From assembly GCF_002112505.1 (NCBI RefSeq), contig NZ_NEHW01000010.1:186001-250000 (forward strand): a DNA stretch of 64,000 nt, given 5' to 3'. This document shows positions 51,786-60,432 of the stretch, piece by piece (the first letter of the stretch is position 1; each line of letters begins with the position of its first letter). The position numbers and the translations under genes are program-made. The notes under the pieces were generated by a model, which saw only the letters and a list, made by a program, of their open reading frames with translations, was not told where the DNA came from and ran no database searches. This DNA comes from Pseudomonas sp. R28(2017) (GTDB taxonomy: Bacteria; Pseudomonadota; Gammaproteobacteria; Pseudomonadales; Pseudomonadaceae).

Positions 51786-52871
51786 ATTTTCGACCTGGCC
51801 ACCCTCCCCACCTTCAGCCTGCTGCAAATGGGCATTGCCCTGCTGCTGCTGATCGCCGGAGCCGAACTGCTGGTGCGCGCAGCGCTGCGCCTGGCCGGGC
51901 GATTGCGCGTGCGGCCATTGATCATCGGCCTGAGCCTGGTGGCCTTCGGCAGCACCGCGCCGCAACTGACCGTGAGCCTGCAGGCCGCCTACCAGGGTGC
52001 GCCCGACGTGGCCGTGGGCAGCGTGATCGGTAGCAACATCTTCAACGTGCTGGTCATCCTCGGCCTGGCGGCACTGATCATCCCGTTACGGGTATCACGT
52101 CAACTGGTGCGCCTGGATATCCCACTGATGATTGCCGCCAGCGGCCTGGTCTATGCGCTCTGTGCCAACGGCCATCTGGGCCGGTTCGAAGGCTTGTTGT
52201 TGCTGTTCGCCCTGGCCGGCTACCTGGCCATGCTGTGGCACCAGTCGCGCAACTATGCCCGCACCTACCCTGCACCAGATGCCGGGGCGGCCAGCGCCGG
52301 GCGCTTCTGGTCCGGGACGCTGCTGCAGGTGCTGTTCGGCCTTGGCCTGCTGAGCCTGGCCGGCCACCTGCTGCTGGAAGCTGCCATTGAGGTGGCTACC
52401 GATCTGGGCCTGTCCGAACGTGTCATCGGCCTGACCGTGGTCGCGGTGTGCACATCGCTGCCCGAGCTTGCCGCCGCGCTGATCGCCGCCATTCGGGGCG
52501 AGCGGGAGATTGCGGTCGGCACGGTGATCGGCAGCAACCTGTTCAACCTGCTGGCAGTGCTCGGCCTGACCGCACTGACCACCCCCGAGCCACTGACCAT
52601 CTCACCCAATGCACTGGCCTTCGACCTGCCGGTGATGCTGGGTGTCGCCGCCTTGAGCTTGCCGGTGTTCTATTCCGGTTATCGCATCACCCGCGCCGAG
52701 GGGCTGGTGTTCCTCTGCCTGTACCTGGTCTACGGCCTGCATGTGGCGGCCTTTACCATGGGCATGCCGCTGGCCGGGCGCCTGGAGCGGCTGATGCTGT
52801 TCTATGTGCTGCCAGGGCTGGGGGCGGTGCTGTTGTTTACCACCCTGCGGGCCTGGCGCAAGCAGCATTGA
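51786..52871 (+). CDS. CaCA-family cation antiporter with atypical alpha-1 repeat; probable ATT start
   Basis: Inner-membrane calcium/sodium-type antiporter with the two inverted alpha repeats of the CaCA family: VAFGSTAPQLTVS (repeat 1) and VAVCTSLPELAAAL (repeat 2), each followed by GSxIGSNxFN. In repeat 1 the usual ion-binding Glu (PEL) is Gln (CAA, 51963-51965), and repeat 2 has Cys instead of Gly before TSLPE. From ATG 51828 the product has 347 aa, but the first helix would be clipped. An in-frame TGA at 51759 bounds the frame, and the only well-placed start with a ribosome-binding site (GGAG, 7-base spacing) is ATT at 51786, giving 361 aa. Confidence 0.83.
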   Translation: MFDLATLPTFSLLQMGIALLLLIAGAELLVRAALRLAGRLRVRPLIIGLSLVAFGSTAPQLTVSLQAAYQGAPDVAVGSVIGSNIFNVLVILGLAALIIPLRVSRQLVRLDIPLMIAASGLVYALCANGHLGRFEGLLLLFALAGYLAMLWHQSRNYARTYPAPDAGAASAGRFWSGTLLQVLFGLGLLSLAGHLLLEAAIEVATDLGLSERVIGLTVVAVCTSLPELAAALIAAIRGEREIAVGTVIGSNLFNLLAVLGLTALTTPEPLTISPNALAFDLPVMLGVAALSLPVFYSGYRITRAEGLVFLCLYLVYGLHVAAFTMGMPLAGRLERLMLFYVLPGLGAVLLFTTLRAWRKQH

Positions 52872-52895
52872 GAAATTCAGAAGCAGGTCCGCCCT

Positions 52896-52979
52896 CTTCG
52901 CGGGCAAGCCCGCTCCCACAAGATTTGCACAACACTCACTGACAGCGCAGTACCTGTGGGAGCGGGCTTGCCCGCGAAG
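52896..52979. repeat. REP pair between convergent antiporter and permease genes
   Basis: REP unit at 52897-52921 and inverted unit at 52953-52978, with CGGGCAAGCCCG cores. It is the only structure between the two convergent stops, so it may act as the shared 3' end. Confidence 0.9.
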
Positions 52980-52997
52980 GGGCCAAACCTGCCATGC

Positions 52998-54356
52998 CTA
53001 TCTGGCCTGGCGAGATTTCTTCAGTTTGAAGGCCCCCCACAGCACCGCAATCCACCCTGGGATCAGCAGCACCGAGATGCGAATCGGCGGGGTCAGGTAC
53101 ATCACCACCAGGATCAGCACGATGAACGCCAGGCACAGGTAGTTGGTCAGCGGGTGCCCCCAGCTCTGGTAGAACGGGGTAATGCCCGCTGCCAGCTTGG
53201 CCTTGCGGAATTTCAGGTGGGTAATGCTGATGCTGGCCCAGTTGATCACCAACGCCGATACCGCCAGCGCCATCAGCAGTCCGAAGGCCTCACCGGGCAT
53301 CAGGTAGTTGATCAGCACGCACATGCCGGTCGCAAAGGCCGAAACCCCCAACGCCGTCAGTGGCACGCCGCTACGGCTGACCTTGAGCAGCTGACGCGGC
53401 GCATCGCCCTGGCTGGCAAGGCCGAACAGCATGCGGCTGTTGGCGTACACGCAGCTGTTGTACACCGACAGCGCCGCGGTCAGCACCACGATGTTAAGGA
53501 TGGTCGCCACCAGGTCGCTGTCCAGTTCGTGGAAGATCATCACGAATGGGCTGCCGCCCTGCACCACTTTCTGCCAGGGGTACAGCGACAGCAGCACGGC
53601 CAGGGCACCGATGTAGAAGATCAGGATGCGGTAGACCACCTGGTTGGTCGCCTTGGGGATGCTCTGGCGAGGGTTGTCGGCCTCGGCAGCCGTGATGCCG
53701 ACCAGCTCCAGGCCACCGAACGAGAACATGATCACCGCCAGCGCCATCACCAGCCCGGTCACGCCATTGGGGAAGAACCCGCCGTATTGCCACAGGTTGG
53801 CCACGCTGGCATCCGGGCCGCCGTGGCCGCTGGCCAGCAGCCAGGCACCGAAGCCGATCATGCTGACGATGGCCACCACCTTGACCAGGGCGAACCAGAA
53901 CTCCATCTCGCCATAGACCCGCACCTGGGTCAGGTTGATCAGGTTGATCACCACGAAGAAGATCGCCGCCGTGGCCCAGGTCGGGAATTCCGGCCACCAG
54001 TACTGCACATAGATGCCCACGGCCGTGAGTTCGGCCATGCCGACCAGCACGTACACCACCCAGTAGTTCCAACCGGACACGAACCCGGCGAACTCGCTCC
54101 AGTACTGGTGGGCGAAGTGGCTGAAGCTGCCGGCGACCGGCTCCTCGACCACCATCTCACCCAATTGGCGCATGATGAAGAAGGCCATCAGGCCGGCGAT
54201 GGCGTAGCCCAGCAAAACGGAGGGGCCGGCCAGCTGGATGGTCTGGGCGATGCCCAGGAACAGCCCGGTGCCAACGGCACCACCCAGCGCAATCAGCTGG
54301 ATATGGCGATTCTTCAGCCCGCGCTTCAACTGCACGGGCGTGCTCTGGTCTTGCAT
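52998..54356 (-). CDS. Amino-acid permease, AAT family (AroP/ProY type)
   Basis: A 452-aa APC-superfamily permease with 12 helices. The AAT signature is clear: LKRGLKNRHIQLIALGGAVGTGLFLGIAQTIQLAGPSVLLGYAI, the GEMVVEEPVAGSFSHFAHQYW region and the FSFGGLELVGITAAEADNPRQSIPKATNQVVYRI block. Close relatives take up aromatic amino acids or proline; the substrate cannot be fixed from sequence. It is a single gene, with a 57-base gap to the upstream AEC gene on the same strand. Confidence 0.88.
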   Translation of the reverse strand: MQDQSTPVQLKRGLKNRHIQLIALGGAVGTGLFLGIAQTIQLAGPSVLLGYAIAGLMAFFIMRQLGEMVVEEPVAGSFSHFAHQYWSEFAGFVSGWNYWVVYVLVGMAELTAVGIYVQYWWPEFPTWATAAIFFVVINLINLTQVRVYGEMEFWFALVKVVAIVSMIGFGAWLLASGHGGPDASVANLWQYGGFFPNGVTGLVMALAVIMFSFGGLELVGITAAEADNPRQSIPKATNQVVYRILIFYIGALAVLLSLYPWQKVVQGGSPFVMIFHELDSDLVATILNIVVLTAALSVYNSCVYANSRMLFGLASQGDAPRQLLKVSRSGVPLTALGVSAFATGMCVLINYLMPGEAFGLLMALAVSALVINWASISITHLKFRKAKLAAGITPFYQSWGHPLTNYLCLAFIVLILVVMYLTPPIRISVLLIPGWIAVLWGAFKLKKSRQAR

Positions 54357-54413
54357 GAAGTGTCCTTTGGCTCAGTGAGGCAGTGTTGTTGCTGTTGTTT
54401 TGCAGTCAAGGAT

Positions 54414-55355
54414 CTAGATCCATCCGCCCCACTGCAATATGAAAATACCAATATTGGTGGTGATCGCCGCCATTAGCGTGGTGATCACGATGATCGACGC
54501 CGCCAGTTCATGGTTGCCGTTGGCGGCGCGAGCCATGACGTAGCTGGCCGCCGCCGTCGGGCTGCCGATGTACAGGAACAGGATACCCAACTCGGCACCA
54601 CGAAAACCGCACAACCAGGCACCCAAGGTGCCGATCAGCGGCAGCCAGACCATCTTCACCAGGCTGGCATCGATGGCCAGCTTGCCGCTGTCGCGCAGCG
54701 CCGCCAGCGAAAGCGTGCCGCCAATGCAGATCAACGCCAGCGGCAGGGTCATCTGCGCCAGGTAGTCGCCCGAGGTCAGCAGCCAGTTGGGCAACGGCAC
54801 CTGCCCGTAGGCCATCGGCGTGGCCACCAGCACGCTGAGGATCAGCGGGTTGCTGAAGATGCTCTTGCAGATGCTCCACGGGTCGGACTTGAGGTCCGGG
54901 CTGTACACCGCCAGCACTACAGCCGACAGCGAGTTGTACATGAGGATCACCAGGCCGGCGAGCACCGCACCCAGGGAGATGCCGTAGTCGCCATAAAGGC
55001 TGGCGGCCAGGGCCAGGCCGATCACACCGTTGTTGCCGCGGAACGCACCCTGGGTGTAGATGCCGCGGTCGGCCAGCGGGCTGCGCCAGATGGCCATGCC
55101 CCAGGACACGGCGAAGCCGACCAGGGTGGCAGCGACGAAGTAGAGGATGACCTTGGGTTTGACCGCCGCTGCCAGGTCGGCGTGATAGATGCCGAGGAAC
55201 AGCAGTGCCGGCATGCACACGTTGAACACCAGCTGCGAGGCGACGCGGTTGAAATTGTCGTCGATCAGGTGGATACGTTTGAGCAGCACGCCCATGAACA
55301 GCATGGCGAAGACGGGCGCCGTGATGTTCAGCGTCTGGATGAGAAGGGCGAGCAT
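54414..55355 (-). CDS. AEC-family transporter (auxin efflux carrier-like)
   Basis: A 313-aa inner-membrane carrier with about ten helices in two five-helix halves. The N-terminus LNITAPVFAMLFMGVLLKRIHLIDDNFNRVASQLVFNVCMPALLFLGI and the SPTAAASYVMARAANGNHELAASIIVITTLMA block near the C-terminus are typical of MdcF/AEC proteins, which carry dicarboxylates such as malonate or malate. No metabolic partner gene is adjacent. ATG at 55355; a TTG two codons upstream is open. Confidence 0.88.
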   Translation of the reverse strand: MLALLIQTLNITAPVFAMLFMGVLLKRIHLIDDNFNRVASQLVFNVCMPALLFLGIYHADLAAAVKPKVILYFVAATLVGFAVSWGMAIWRSPLADRGIYTQGAFRGNNGVIGLALAASLYGDYGISLGAVLAGLVILMYNSLSAVVLAVYSPDLKSDPWSICKSIFSNPLILSVLVATPMAYGQVPLPNWLLTSGDYLAQMTLPLALICIGGTLSLAALRDSGKLAIDASLVKMVWLPLIGTLGAWLCGFRGAELGILFLYIGSPTAAASYVMARAANGNHELAASIIVITTLMAAITTNIGIFILQWGGWI

Positions 55356-55466
55356 GCGCAAGCGGTCCTGATGGGGGTTGCCGTTAGGCGGCTAATGATA
55401 CGCCAACGCGTCAGGAAATGCGGGGATCGAGCAGGACTTTAAACACGTTTCTGTCTGTACCGGCCC

Positions 55467-55550
55467 TTTCGCGGGCAAGCCCGCTCCCACAGGCTCTGCA
55501 CTGCCCTCGGGGCTGTTGAGATTCCTGTGGGAGCGGGCTTGCCCGCGAAG
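55467..55550. repeat. REP pair after roxR
   Basis: REP unit at 55468-55493 and inverted unit at 55524-55549, between the roxR stop and the AEC gene start on the same strand. Confidence 0.9.
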
Positions 55551-55564
55551 AGGCAGACACCCAT

Positions 55565-56125
55565 TCAGCGGCGAACGGGGCGCTTCTGCAATTTGCGCTG
55601 CAAGGTCCGGCGGTGCATGCCCAGCGCCCGCGCGGTGGCGGAGATGTTGCCCTCGTGCTCGTTCAGCACGCGCTGGATGTGCTCCCACTGCAGGCGGTCC
55701 ACCGACATCGGGTTTTCCGGCACCAGCGAGTCCAGGTCGGCATGCTCCGAGAGCAGCGCTGCCAGCACGTCGTCGGCGTCGGCCGGCTTGCACAGGTAGT
55801 TGCAGGCACCGCGCTTGACCGCCTCCACGGCGGTGGCGATGCTCGAGTAACCGGTCAGGATCACCACGCGCATCTCCGGGTCCAGCTCCAGCAGCTTGGG
55901 CAACAGCACCAGGCCCGAGTCCCCTTCCATCTTCAGGTCCAGCGTGGCGTAGTCCGGCAGGTCCTGCTGGGCCAGGATCAGGCCCTCCTCGGCGGAACCG
56001 GCCGTGCTCACGCGGAAACCGCGGCGGCTCATGGCGCGGGCCATGACCCGGGTGAAGGTGGCGTCATCGTCCACCAGCAGCAGGTGCGGCAGCTCTTCGC
56101 CTTCGACCTGGTTTTCTTCGCTCAT
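55565..56125 (-). CDS. roxR: RoxR, redox response regulator (RegA/PrrA type)
   Basis: Response regulator of the RegBA/PrrBA family, controlling terminal oxidases and redox balance; called RoxR in pseudomonads. The 186-aa protein has the receiver domain with acidic pocket VDDD and phosphoacceptor Asp63 in TLDLKMEG, the switch Thr in LTGYSS and Lys in CKPAD, then a Fis-type helix-turn-helix (NISATARALGMHRRTLQRKL). It overlaps roxS. A second ATG directly upstream (56126-56128) is open, but GGAG is spaced 7 bases from the one chosen. Confidence 0.93.
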   Translation of the reverse strand: MSEENQVEGEELPHLLLVDDDATFTRVMARAMSRRGFRVSTAGSAEEGLILAQQDLPDYATLDLKMEGDSGLVLLPKLLELDPEMRVVILTGYSSIATAVEAVKRGACNYLCKPADADDVLAALLSEHADLDSLVPENPMSVDRLQWEHIQRVLNEHEGNISATARALGMHRRTLQRKLQKRPVRR

Positions 56126-57381
56126 CATTCATCTCCTCGCTTGCCATGGGGCAGGCGCAATTCGGTCAGGGTGCCACCCTGTTCATGACTATAGAGTTTC
56201 ACCGAACCGCCCGCACGGGTCACGCTGGCTTTGCTCAAGAACAGGCCCAGGCCGAAACCTTTGCCTTTGGTCGTAATGAAAGGTTTGCCGATCGCTTCGG
56301 CGATGGCCGGCGGCACGCCGGGGCCATGGTCGCGGATGCTGATCAGGATGTCCTGGGCGTCCCAGTCAAGGGTCACCTGCAGGTCATCGGGGCAGGCATC
56401 GGCGGCATTGTTCAGCAGGTTCAGCAGCGCCTGGGTCAGGTCCGGTGGCGGCGTCAGGCGCGGCACCTGGCCGTCGCGCAGGCGCTGGAAGCGGTAGCTG
56501 GCCTCCGGGCGCATCAGGTGCCAGCGGTTCAGCGCCTCGTCGAGCCAGGCGGTGACATCCTGTTCGACCACCGCCAGGCGGCGGTTGGCTTCGGCGGCGC
56601 GCACCAGCTGCTGCAGGGTTTCCTTGCACAGCTTGACCTGGTCCTGAAGGATCTGCAGGTCTTCCTGCAGCAGCGGGTCGGTGTGATCCTGGCGCATTTC
56701 GTTGAGCAGCACGCTCATGGTCGCCAAGGGTGTGCCCAGCTCGTGGGCGGCGCCGGCAGCCTGGGTGGCCACGGCCAGCAGCTGCTCGTCACGCAGGCTT
56801 TCTTCGCGGCGCTCGGAACGCAGTTGCTCCTGGCGGCGCAGTTCTTCAGCCATGCGCGCGGCGAAGAAGGTGATCACGGCGGCGGCCAGGGCAATACTCA
56901 GCCACATGCCGTAGACCTGCATCTTGTCCCGCGCCATCGGCAGCCCCTCGAGCGGGTAGAACTGCACCAGCAGCAGGCTGTAGGCGGTCAGGGCGATGCC
57001 CGAGAGGATCAGCGAATACAGCCACGGCAAGGTCACCGCGGCAATTGCCAGCGGCACCAGGTAGTAGGACACGAACGGGTTGGTCGAACCGCCGGAGTAA
57101 TACAGCAAGGCGCTGTGAATCAGCAGGTCGCAGGCCAGTTGCAAGGCATATTCAGTTTCGGTGACCGGCAGCGACAGGCGCAGGCGCAAGGCAGTGAAGG
57201 CGCAGAGGATCGACGACAGCGCCAGGGTGGCGGCCAGCGACAGCCACGGTAGCGGCAGCAGGTCGGTCCAGTAGGCGACGCCCACGGAGCCTGCCTGGGC
57301 GGCCAGGACCAGAACGCGAATGACAGTCAGGCGCCAGAGGTTCTGGCGTGTTGCGGATAACGGTTGTGCGGCGGCGAGCAT
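56125..57381 (-). CDS. roxS: RoxS, redox sensor histidine kinase (RegB/PrrB type)
   Basis: Membrane sensor kinase of 418 aa. Six N-terminal helices (residues 20-175) include the RegB quinone-binding heptapeptide GGSTNPF at 97-103, suggesting it senses the ubiquinone pool. The phosphorylated His is His213 in AAGAAHELGTPLA, followed by the ATPase domain with NNAADA (N box), DHGPGVPP and GKGFGLGLFL. In the DHp region a Cys (LCKETL) may correspond to the redox-active Cys of RegB. GGGAG precedes ATG 57381. roxS-roxR are one unit, divergent from the SIMPL gene. Confidence 0.93.
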   Translation of the reverse strand: MLAAAQPLSATRQNLWRLTVIRVLVLAAQAGSVGVAYWTDLLPLPWLSLAATLALSSILCAFTALRLRLSLPVTETEYALQLACDLLIHSALLYYSGGSTNPFVSYYLVPLAIAAVTLPWLYSLILSGIALTAYSLLLVQFYPLEGLPMARDKMQVYGMWLSIALAAAVITFFAARMAEELRRQEQLRSERREESLRDEQLLAVATQAAGAAHELGTPLATMSVLLNEMRQDHTDPLLQEDLQILQDQVKLCKETLQQLVRAAEANRRLAVVEQDVTAWLDEALNRWHLMRPEASYRFQRLRDGQVPRLTPPPDLTQALLNLLNNAADACPDDLQVTLDWDAQDILISIRDHGPGVPPAIAEAIGKPFITTKGKGFGLGLFLSKASVTRAGGSVKLYSHEQGGTLTELRLPHGKRGDE

Positions 57382-57577
57382 GCGCTCTCCCGATGAGTGC
57401 TCAATCGGCTGGAGTATACCGAAGCCGGGCGCCCCGCTGCAGCGATGCGGCAAAGCGCCACACTTTGTCACAAGTTCATAGTGGCACTTTTGAACCCACT
57501 ACACTGCTCCGGGTCTGATGGGCCATGCGTGGAATGGATGGCCAGACCCCACGCCCACTATTGCCAAGGAGTAACAC

Positions 57578-58294
57578 ATGCACATCCCACGTCGCGGCGC
57601 GGCCCTGATCCTGTCCTGCGGCCTGCTCGCCAGCCTGCCGGCACTGGCGGCCGACGAGCCGCGCTACAACCAGGTATCGCTGCGCGCCGAAGTCAGCAAG
57701 GAAGTGGCACGCGACCTGATGGTCGTGACCCTCTATAGCGAAGCGCAGAATACCGACCCGGGCAAGCTCGCCAAGCAGATCACCGAAACCATGAACAAGG
57801 CCGTGCAGCAGGCACGCCAGGTCAAGGACGTGAAGATCAGCCAGGGCAGCCGCAACAGCTACCCGGTTTACGACAGCAAGGGCCAGAAGATCACCGGCTG
57901 GCGCGAACGCGCCGAGCTGCGCCTGGAAGGTGCCGACTTCCCGGCCCTGTCCCAGCTCACCGCTGACCTGCTGCAGGACCTGAAGATGGGCGGCATGGAC
58001 TTCTCCATCGCCCCGGCCACACGCAAGGCCAGCGAGGATGAACTGCTCAAGGATGCGGTGAATGCGTTCAAGGCCCGTGCGCAGCTGGCCACCGAGGCGC
58101 TGGGGGGCAAGGGCTATAAAGTGGTCAGCCTGAACCTGAACAGTTCCGGGTATCCGCGCCCTTACCTGCGCAGCGCACCGATGGCGATGAAGGCCATGGC
58201 GGCCGACGAGGCGGCGCCGGCGCCGGATATCGAGGCCGGTACCAGTGAAGTCAGCATGAATGCCGATGGCCTGATCGAAGTGCAGATGCCTTAA
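57578..58294 (+). CDS. Periplasmic SIMPL-domain protein (DUF541)
   Basis: A 238-aa exported protein with a signal peptide (LILSCGLLASLPALAA, cleavage near residue 24) and a SIMPL/DUF541 domain (YNQVSLRAEVSKEVARDLMVVTLYSEAQNTDPGKLAKQITETMNKAVQQ). Members form oligomeric assemblies in the periplasm; the role is not established. It is divergent from roxS across 196 bases and precedes the dpp genes, separated from them by a REP pair. Confidence 0.9.
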   Translation: MHIPRRGAALILSCGLLASLPALAADEPRYNQVSLRAEVSKEVARDLMVVTLYSEAQNTDPGKLAKQITETMNKAVQQARQVKDVKISQGSRNSYPVYDSKGQKITGWRERAELRLEGADFPALSQLTADLLQDLKMGGMDFSIAPATRKASEDELLKDAVNAFKARAQLATEALGGKGYKVVSLNLNSSGYPRPYLRSAPMAMKAMAADEAAPAPDIEAGTSEVSMNADGLIEVQMP

Positions 58295-58682
58295 GCCGAT
58301 ACGCAGTACCTGTGGGAGCGGGCTTGCCCGCGAAAAAGGCGACACGGTGCCTGGCACCGGCTTTGCCGGTGTTCGCGGGCAAGCCCGCTCCCACAGGAAC
58401 CACGGGTTGAATTTCCGAAACAGAGAAATTTCCTACGCACCATATAGGTGCTTCCTACACACTCCCCCGCCCTGAAATATCCCGCAAAAAGCCATCATTT
58501 CGCCTGCGCAAACGTTCAACTTCGCTGAAAGTTATACGAATGCGACATCCATGTACGCTCGTACTACTTTTCTGACGCCAACTATCCTTCTCCCTGTTGC
58601 ATTGGGAATACCCCCTGCATAAGTATCCGCAGGTCGGCTCACGAGGCCACCTCAAATCAAAAATGACAACAATGAGGCCACC
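58295..58682. other. Intergenic region: REP pair plus dpp promoter region
   Basis: 388 bases without a gene. The first 100 carry the REP pair. From about 58410 to 58640 the DNA is AT-richer than its surroundings, as expected for the dpp operon promoter, with two near-repeats (AATTTCC at 58411-58417 and AAATTTCC at 58426-58433) that could be part of a regulator site. I cannot assign -35/-10 boxes with confidence. Confidence 0.5.
58309..58397. repeat. REP pair between SIMPL gene and dpp operon
   Basis: Unit CCTGTGGGAGCGGGCTTGCC-type at 58309-58334 and inverted unit at 58372-58397. The relative orientation is opposite to most pairs in the window (same as the murA pair), and the spacer contains a small hairpin CACCGGC TTT GCCGGTG. 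Confidence 0.9.
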
Positions 58683-60308
58683 ATGCTCAAACACGCAGTC
58701 ATTCCGTTCCTGCTAGGTGCAGGCTTGCTCGCCGGCGCTCCGCTGGCCCATGCCGCGTCCAACCTGGTGTTCTGCTCCGAGGGCAGCCCGGCCGGCTTCG
58801 ACCCGGGGCAATACACCACCGGAACCGACTTCGACGCCTCGGCAGAGACCGTGTTCAACCGCCTGACCCAGTTCGAACGCGGCGGCACCGCGGTCATTCC
58901 AGGCCTTGCGACCCAGTGGGACGTGGCCGACGATGGCAAGACCTACACCTTCCACCTGCGCGAAGGGGTCAAGTTCCACACCACCGACTACTTCAAGCCG
59001 ACCCGCGCATTCAACGCCGACGACGTGCTGTTCACCTTCAACCGCATGCTCGACAAGAACCACCCCTTCCGTAAGGCCTACCCCACCGAATTCCCGTACT
59101 TCACCGACATGGGCATGGACAAGAACATCGCCAAGGTGGAGAAAGTCGACGATCACACGGTGAAGTTCACCCTCAATGAAGTGGACGCCGCGTTCATCCA
59201 GAACCTGGCCATGAGCTTCGCCTCCATCCAGTCCGCCGAATACGCCGACCAGTTGCTCAAGGACGGCAAGGCCGCCGACATCAACCAGAAGCCGATCGGC
59301 ACCGGGCCGTTCGTATTCAGCAAGTACCAGAAAGACGCGCAGATCCGCTTCAAGGGCAACAAGGACTACTGGAAGCCCGAGGACGTGAAGATCGACAACC
59401 TGATCTTCGCCATCACCACCGACGCGTCGGTGCGCATGCAGAAGCTGAAGAAGAACGAGTGCCAGGTCACCCTGTTCCCGCGCCCGGCCGACATCGAGCC
59501 GCTGAAGGCCGACAAGAACCTGCAGATGCCACAGCAGGCCGGCTTCAACCTCGGCTACATCGCCTACAACGTGATGGACAAGATCAAGGGCAGCAACGAG
59601 CCCAACCCGATGGCCAAGCTTGAAGTGCGCCAGGCACTGGACATGGCCGTCGACAAGAAGAAGATCATCGAATCGGTCTACCAGGGCGCCGGCCAGCTCG
59701 CCGTCAACGGCATGCCGCCGACCCAGTGGTCCTACGACACCAGCATCAAGGATGCGCCCTACGACCCGGAAAAGGCCAAGGAACTGCTCAAGAAGGCCGG
59801 CGTCAAGGAAGGCACCGAGATCACCCTGTGGGCCATGCCCGTGCAGCGCCCGTACAACCCCAACGCCAAGCTGATGGCCGAGATGCTGCAATCGGACTGG
59901 GCGAAGATCGGCATCAAGGCCAAGATCGTCAGCTACGAATGGGGCGAGTACATCAAGCGTTCAAAAGGCGGCGAACAGGGCGCCATGCTGATCGGCTGGA
60001 GCGGCGACAACGGTGACCCGGACAACTGGCTCGGCACCCTGTACGGTTGCGATGCCATCGACGGCAACAACTTCTCCAAGTGGTGCTACAAGCCCTACGA
60101 CGACTTGATCAAACAGGCCAAGGCCACCTCCGACCAGGCCAAGCGCACCGAGCTGTACCAGAAGGCTCAGCACATCCTCAAGGAACAGGTGCCGATCACC
60201 CCGATCGCCCACTCCACGGTCTACCAGCCGATGAGCGCAAAGGTGAAGGACTTCAAGATCAGCCCATTCGCGTTGAACGCCTTCTACGGCGTCAGCGTGG
60301 ACAAATAA
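58683..60308 (+). CDS. dppA: Dipeptide ABC transporter solute-binding protein (first copy)
   Basis: Periplasmic SBP family 5 (DppA/OppA) protein of 541 aa. Signal peptide at residues 1-22 (LLAGAPLAHA), then NLVFCSEGSPAGFDPGQYTTGTDFDASAETVFNRL, the family signature, and typical DppA blocks AFNADDVLFTFNRML, RFKGNKDYW and GWSGDNGDPDNWLGTLYGCDA. It binds di- or tripeptides for an ATP-driven importer whose dppBCDF genes probably lie just beyond the window. It is strongly similar to the next gene (tandem duplication). Confidence 0.93.
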   Translation: MLKHAVIPFLLGAGLLAGAPLAHAASNLVFCSEGSPAGFDPGQYTTGTDFDASAETVFNRLTQFERGGTAVIPGLATQWDVADDGKTYTFHLREGVKFHTTDYFKPTRAFNADDVLFTFNRMLDKNHPFRKAYPTEFPYFTDMGMDKNIAKVEKVDDHTVKFTLNEVDAAFIQNLAMSFASIQSAEYADQLLKDGKAADINQKPIGTGPFVFSKYQKDAQIRFKGNKDYWKPEDVKIDNLIFAITTDASVRMQKLKKNECQVTLFPRPADIEPLKADKNLQMPQQAGFNLGYIAYNVMDKIKGSNEPNPMAKLEVRQALDMAVDKKKIIESVYQGAGQLAVNGMPPTQWSYDTSIKDAPYDPEKAKELLKKAGVKEGTEITLWAMPVQRPYNPNAKLMAEMLQSDWAKIGIKAKIVSYEWGEYIKRSKGGEQGAMLIGWSGDNGDPDNWLGTLYGCDAIDGNNFSKWCYKPYDDLIKQAKATSDQAKRTELYQKAQHILKEQVPITPIAHSTVYQPMSAKVKDFKISPFALNAFYGVSVDK

Positions 60309-60432
60309 CCGCAAGCTGATCTCAACCACTCCGTCATAGACACCCACCCCGACGCTACCCGCGCCGGGGTTGGGGCCCTGTTGCCGTCATTCGTACCCTG
60401 AGGCGGCGTAAACAGCTGGAAAAGGAACCGCC

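Noticed and set aside
58352..58367. Sequence TGGCACCGGCTTTGCC resembling a sigma-54 -24/-12 promoter upstream of dpp
   Set aside because: It lies in the hairpin spacer of the REP pair, where GCCGGC/TTTGCC elements recur for structural reasons, and the first dpp gene starts over 300 bases away.
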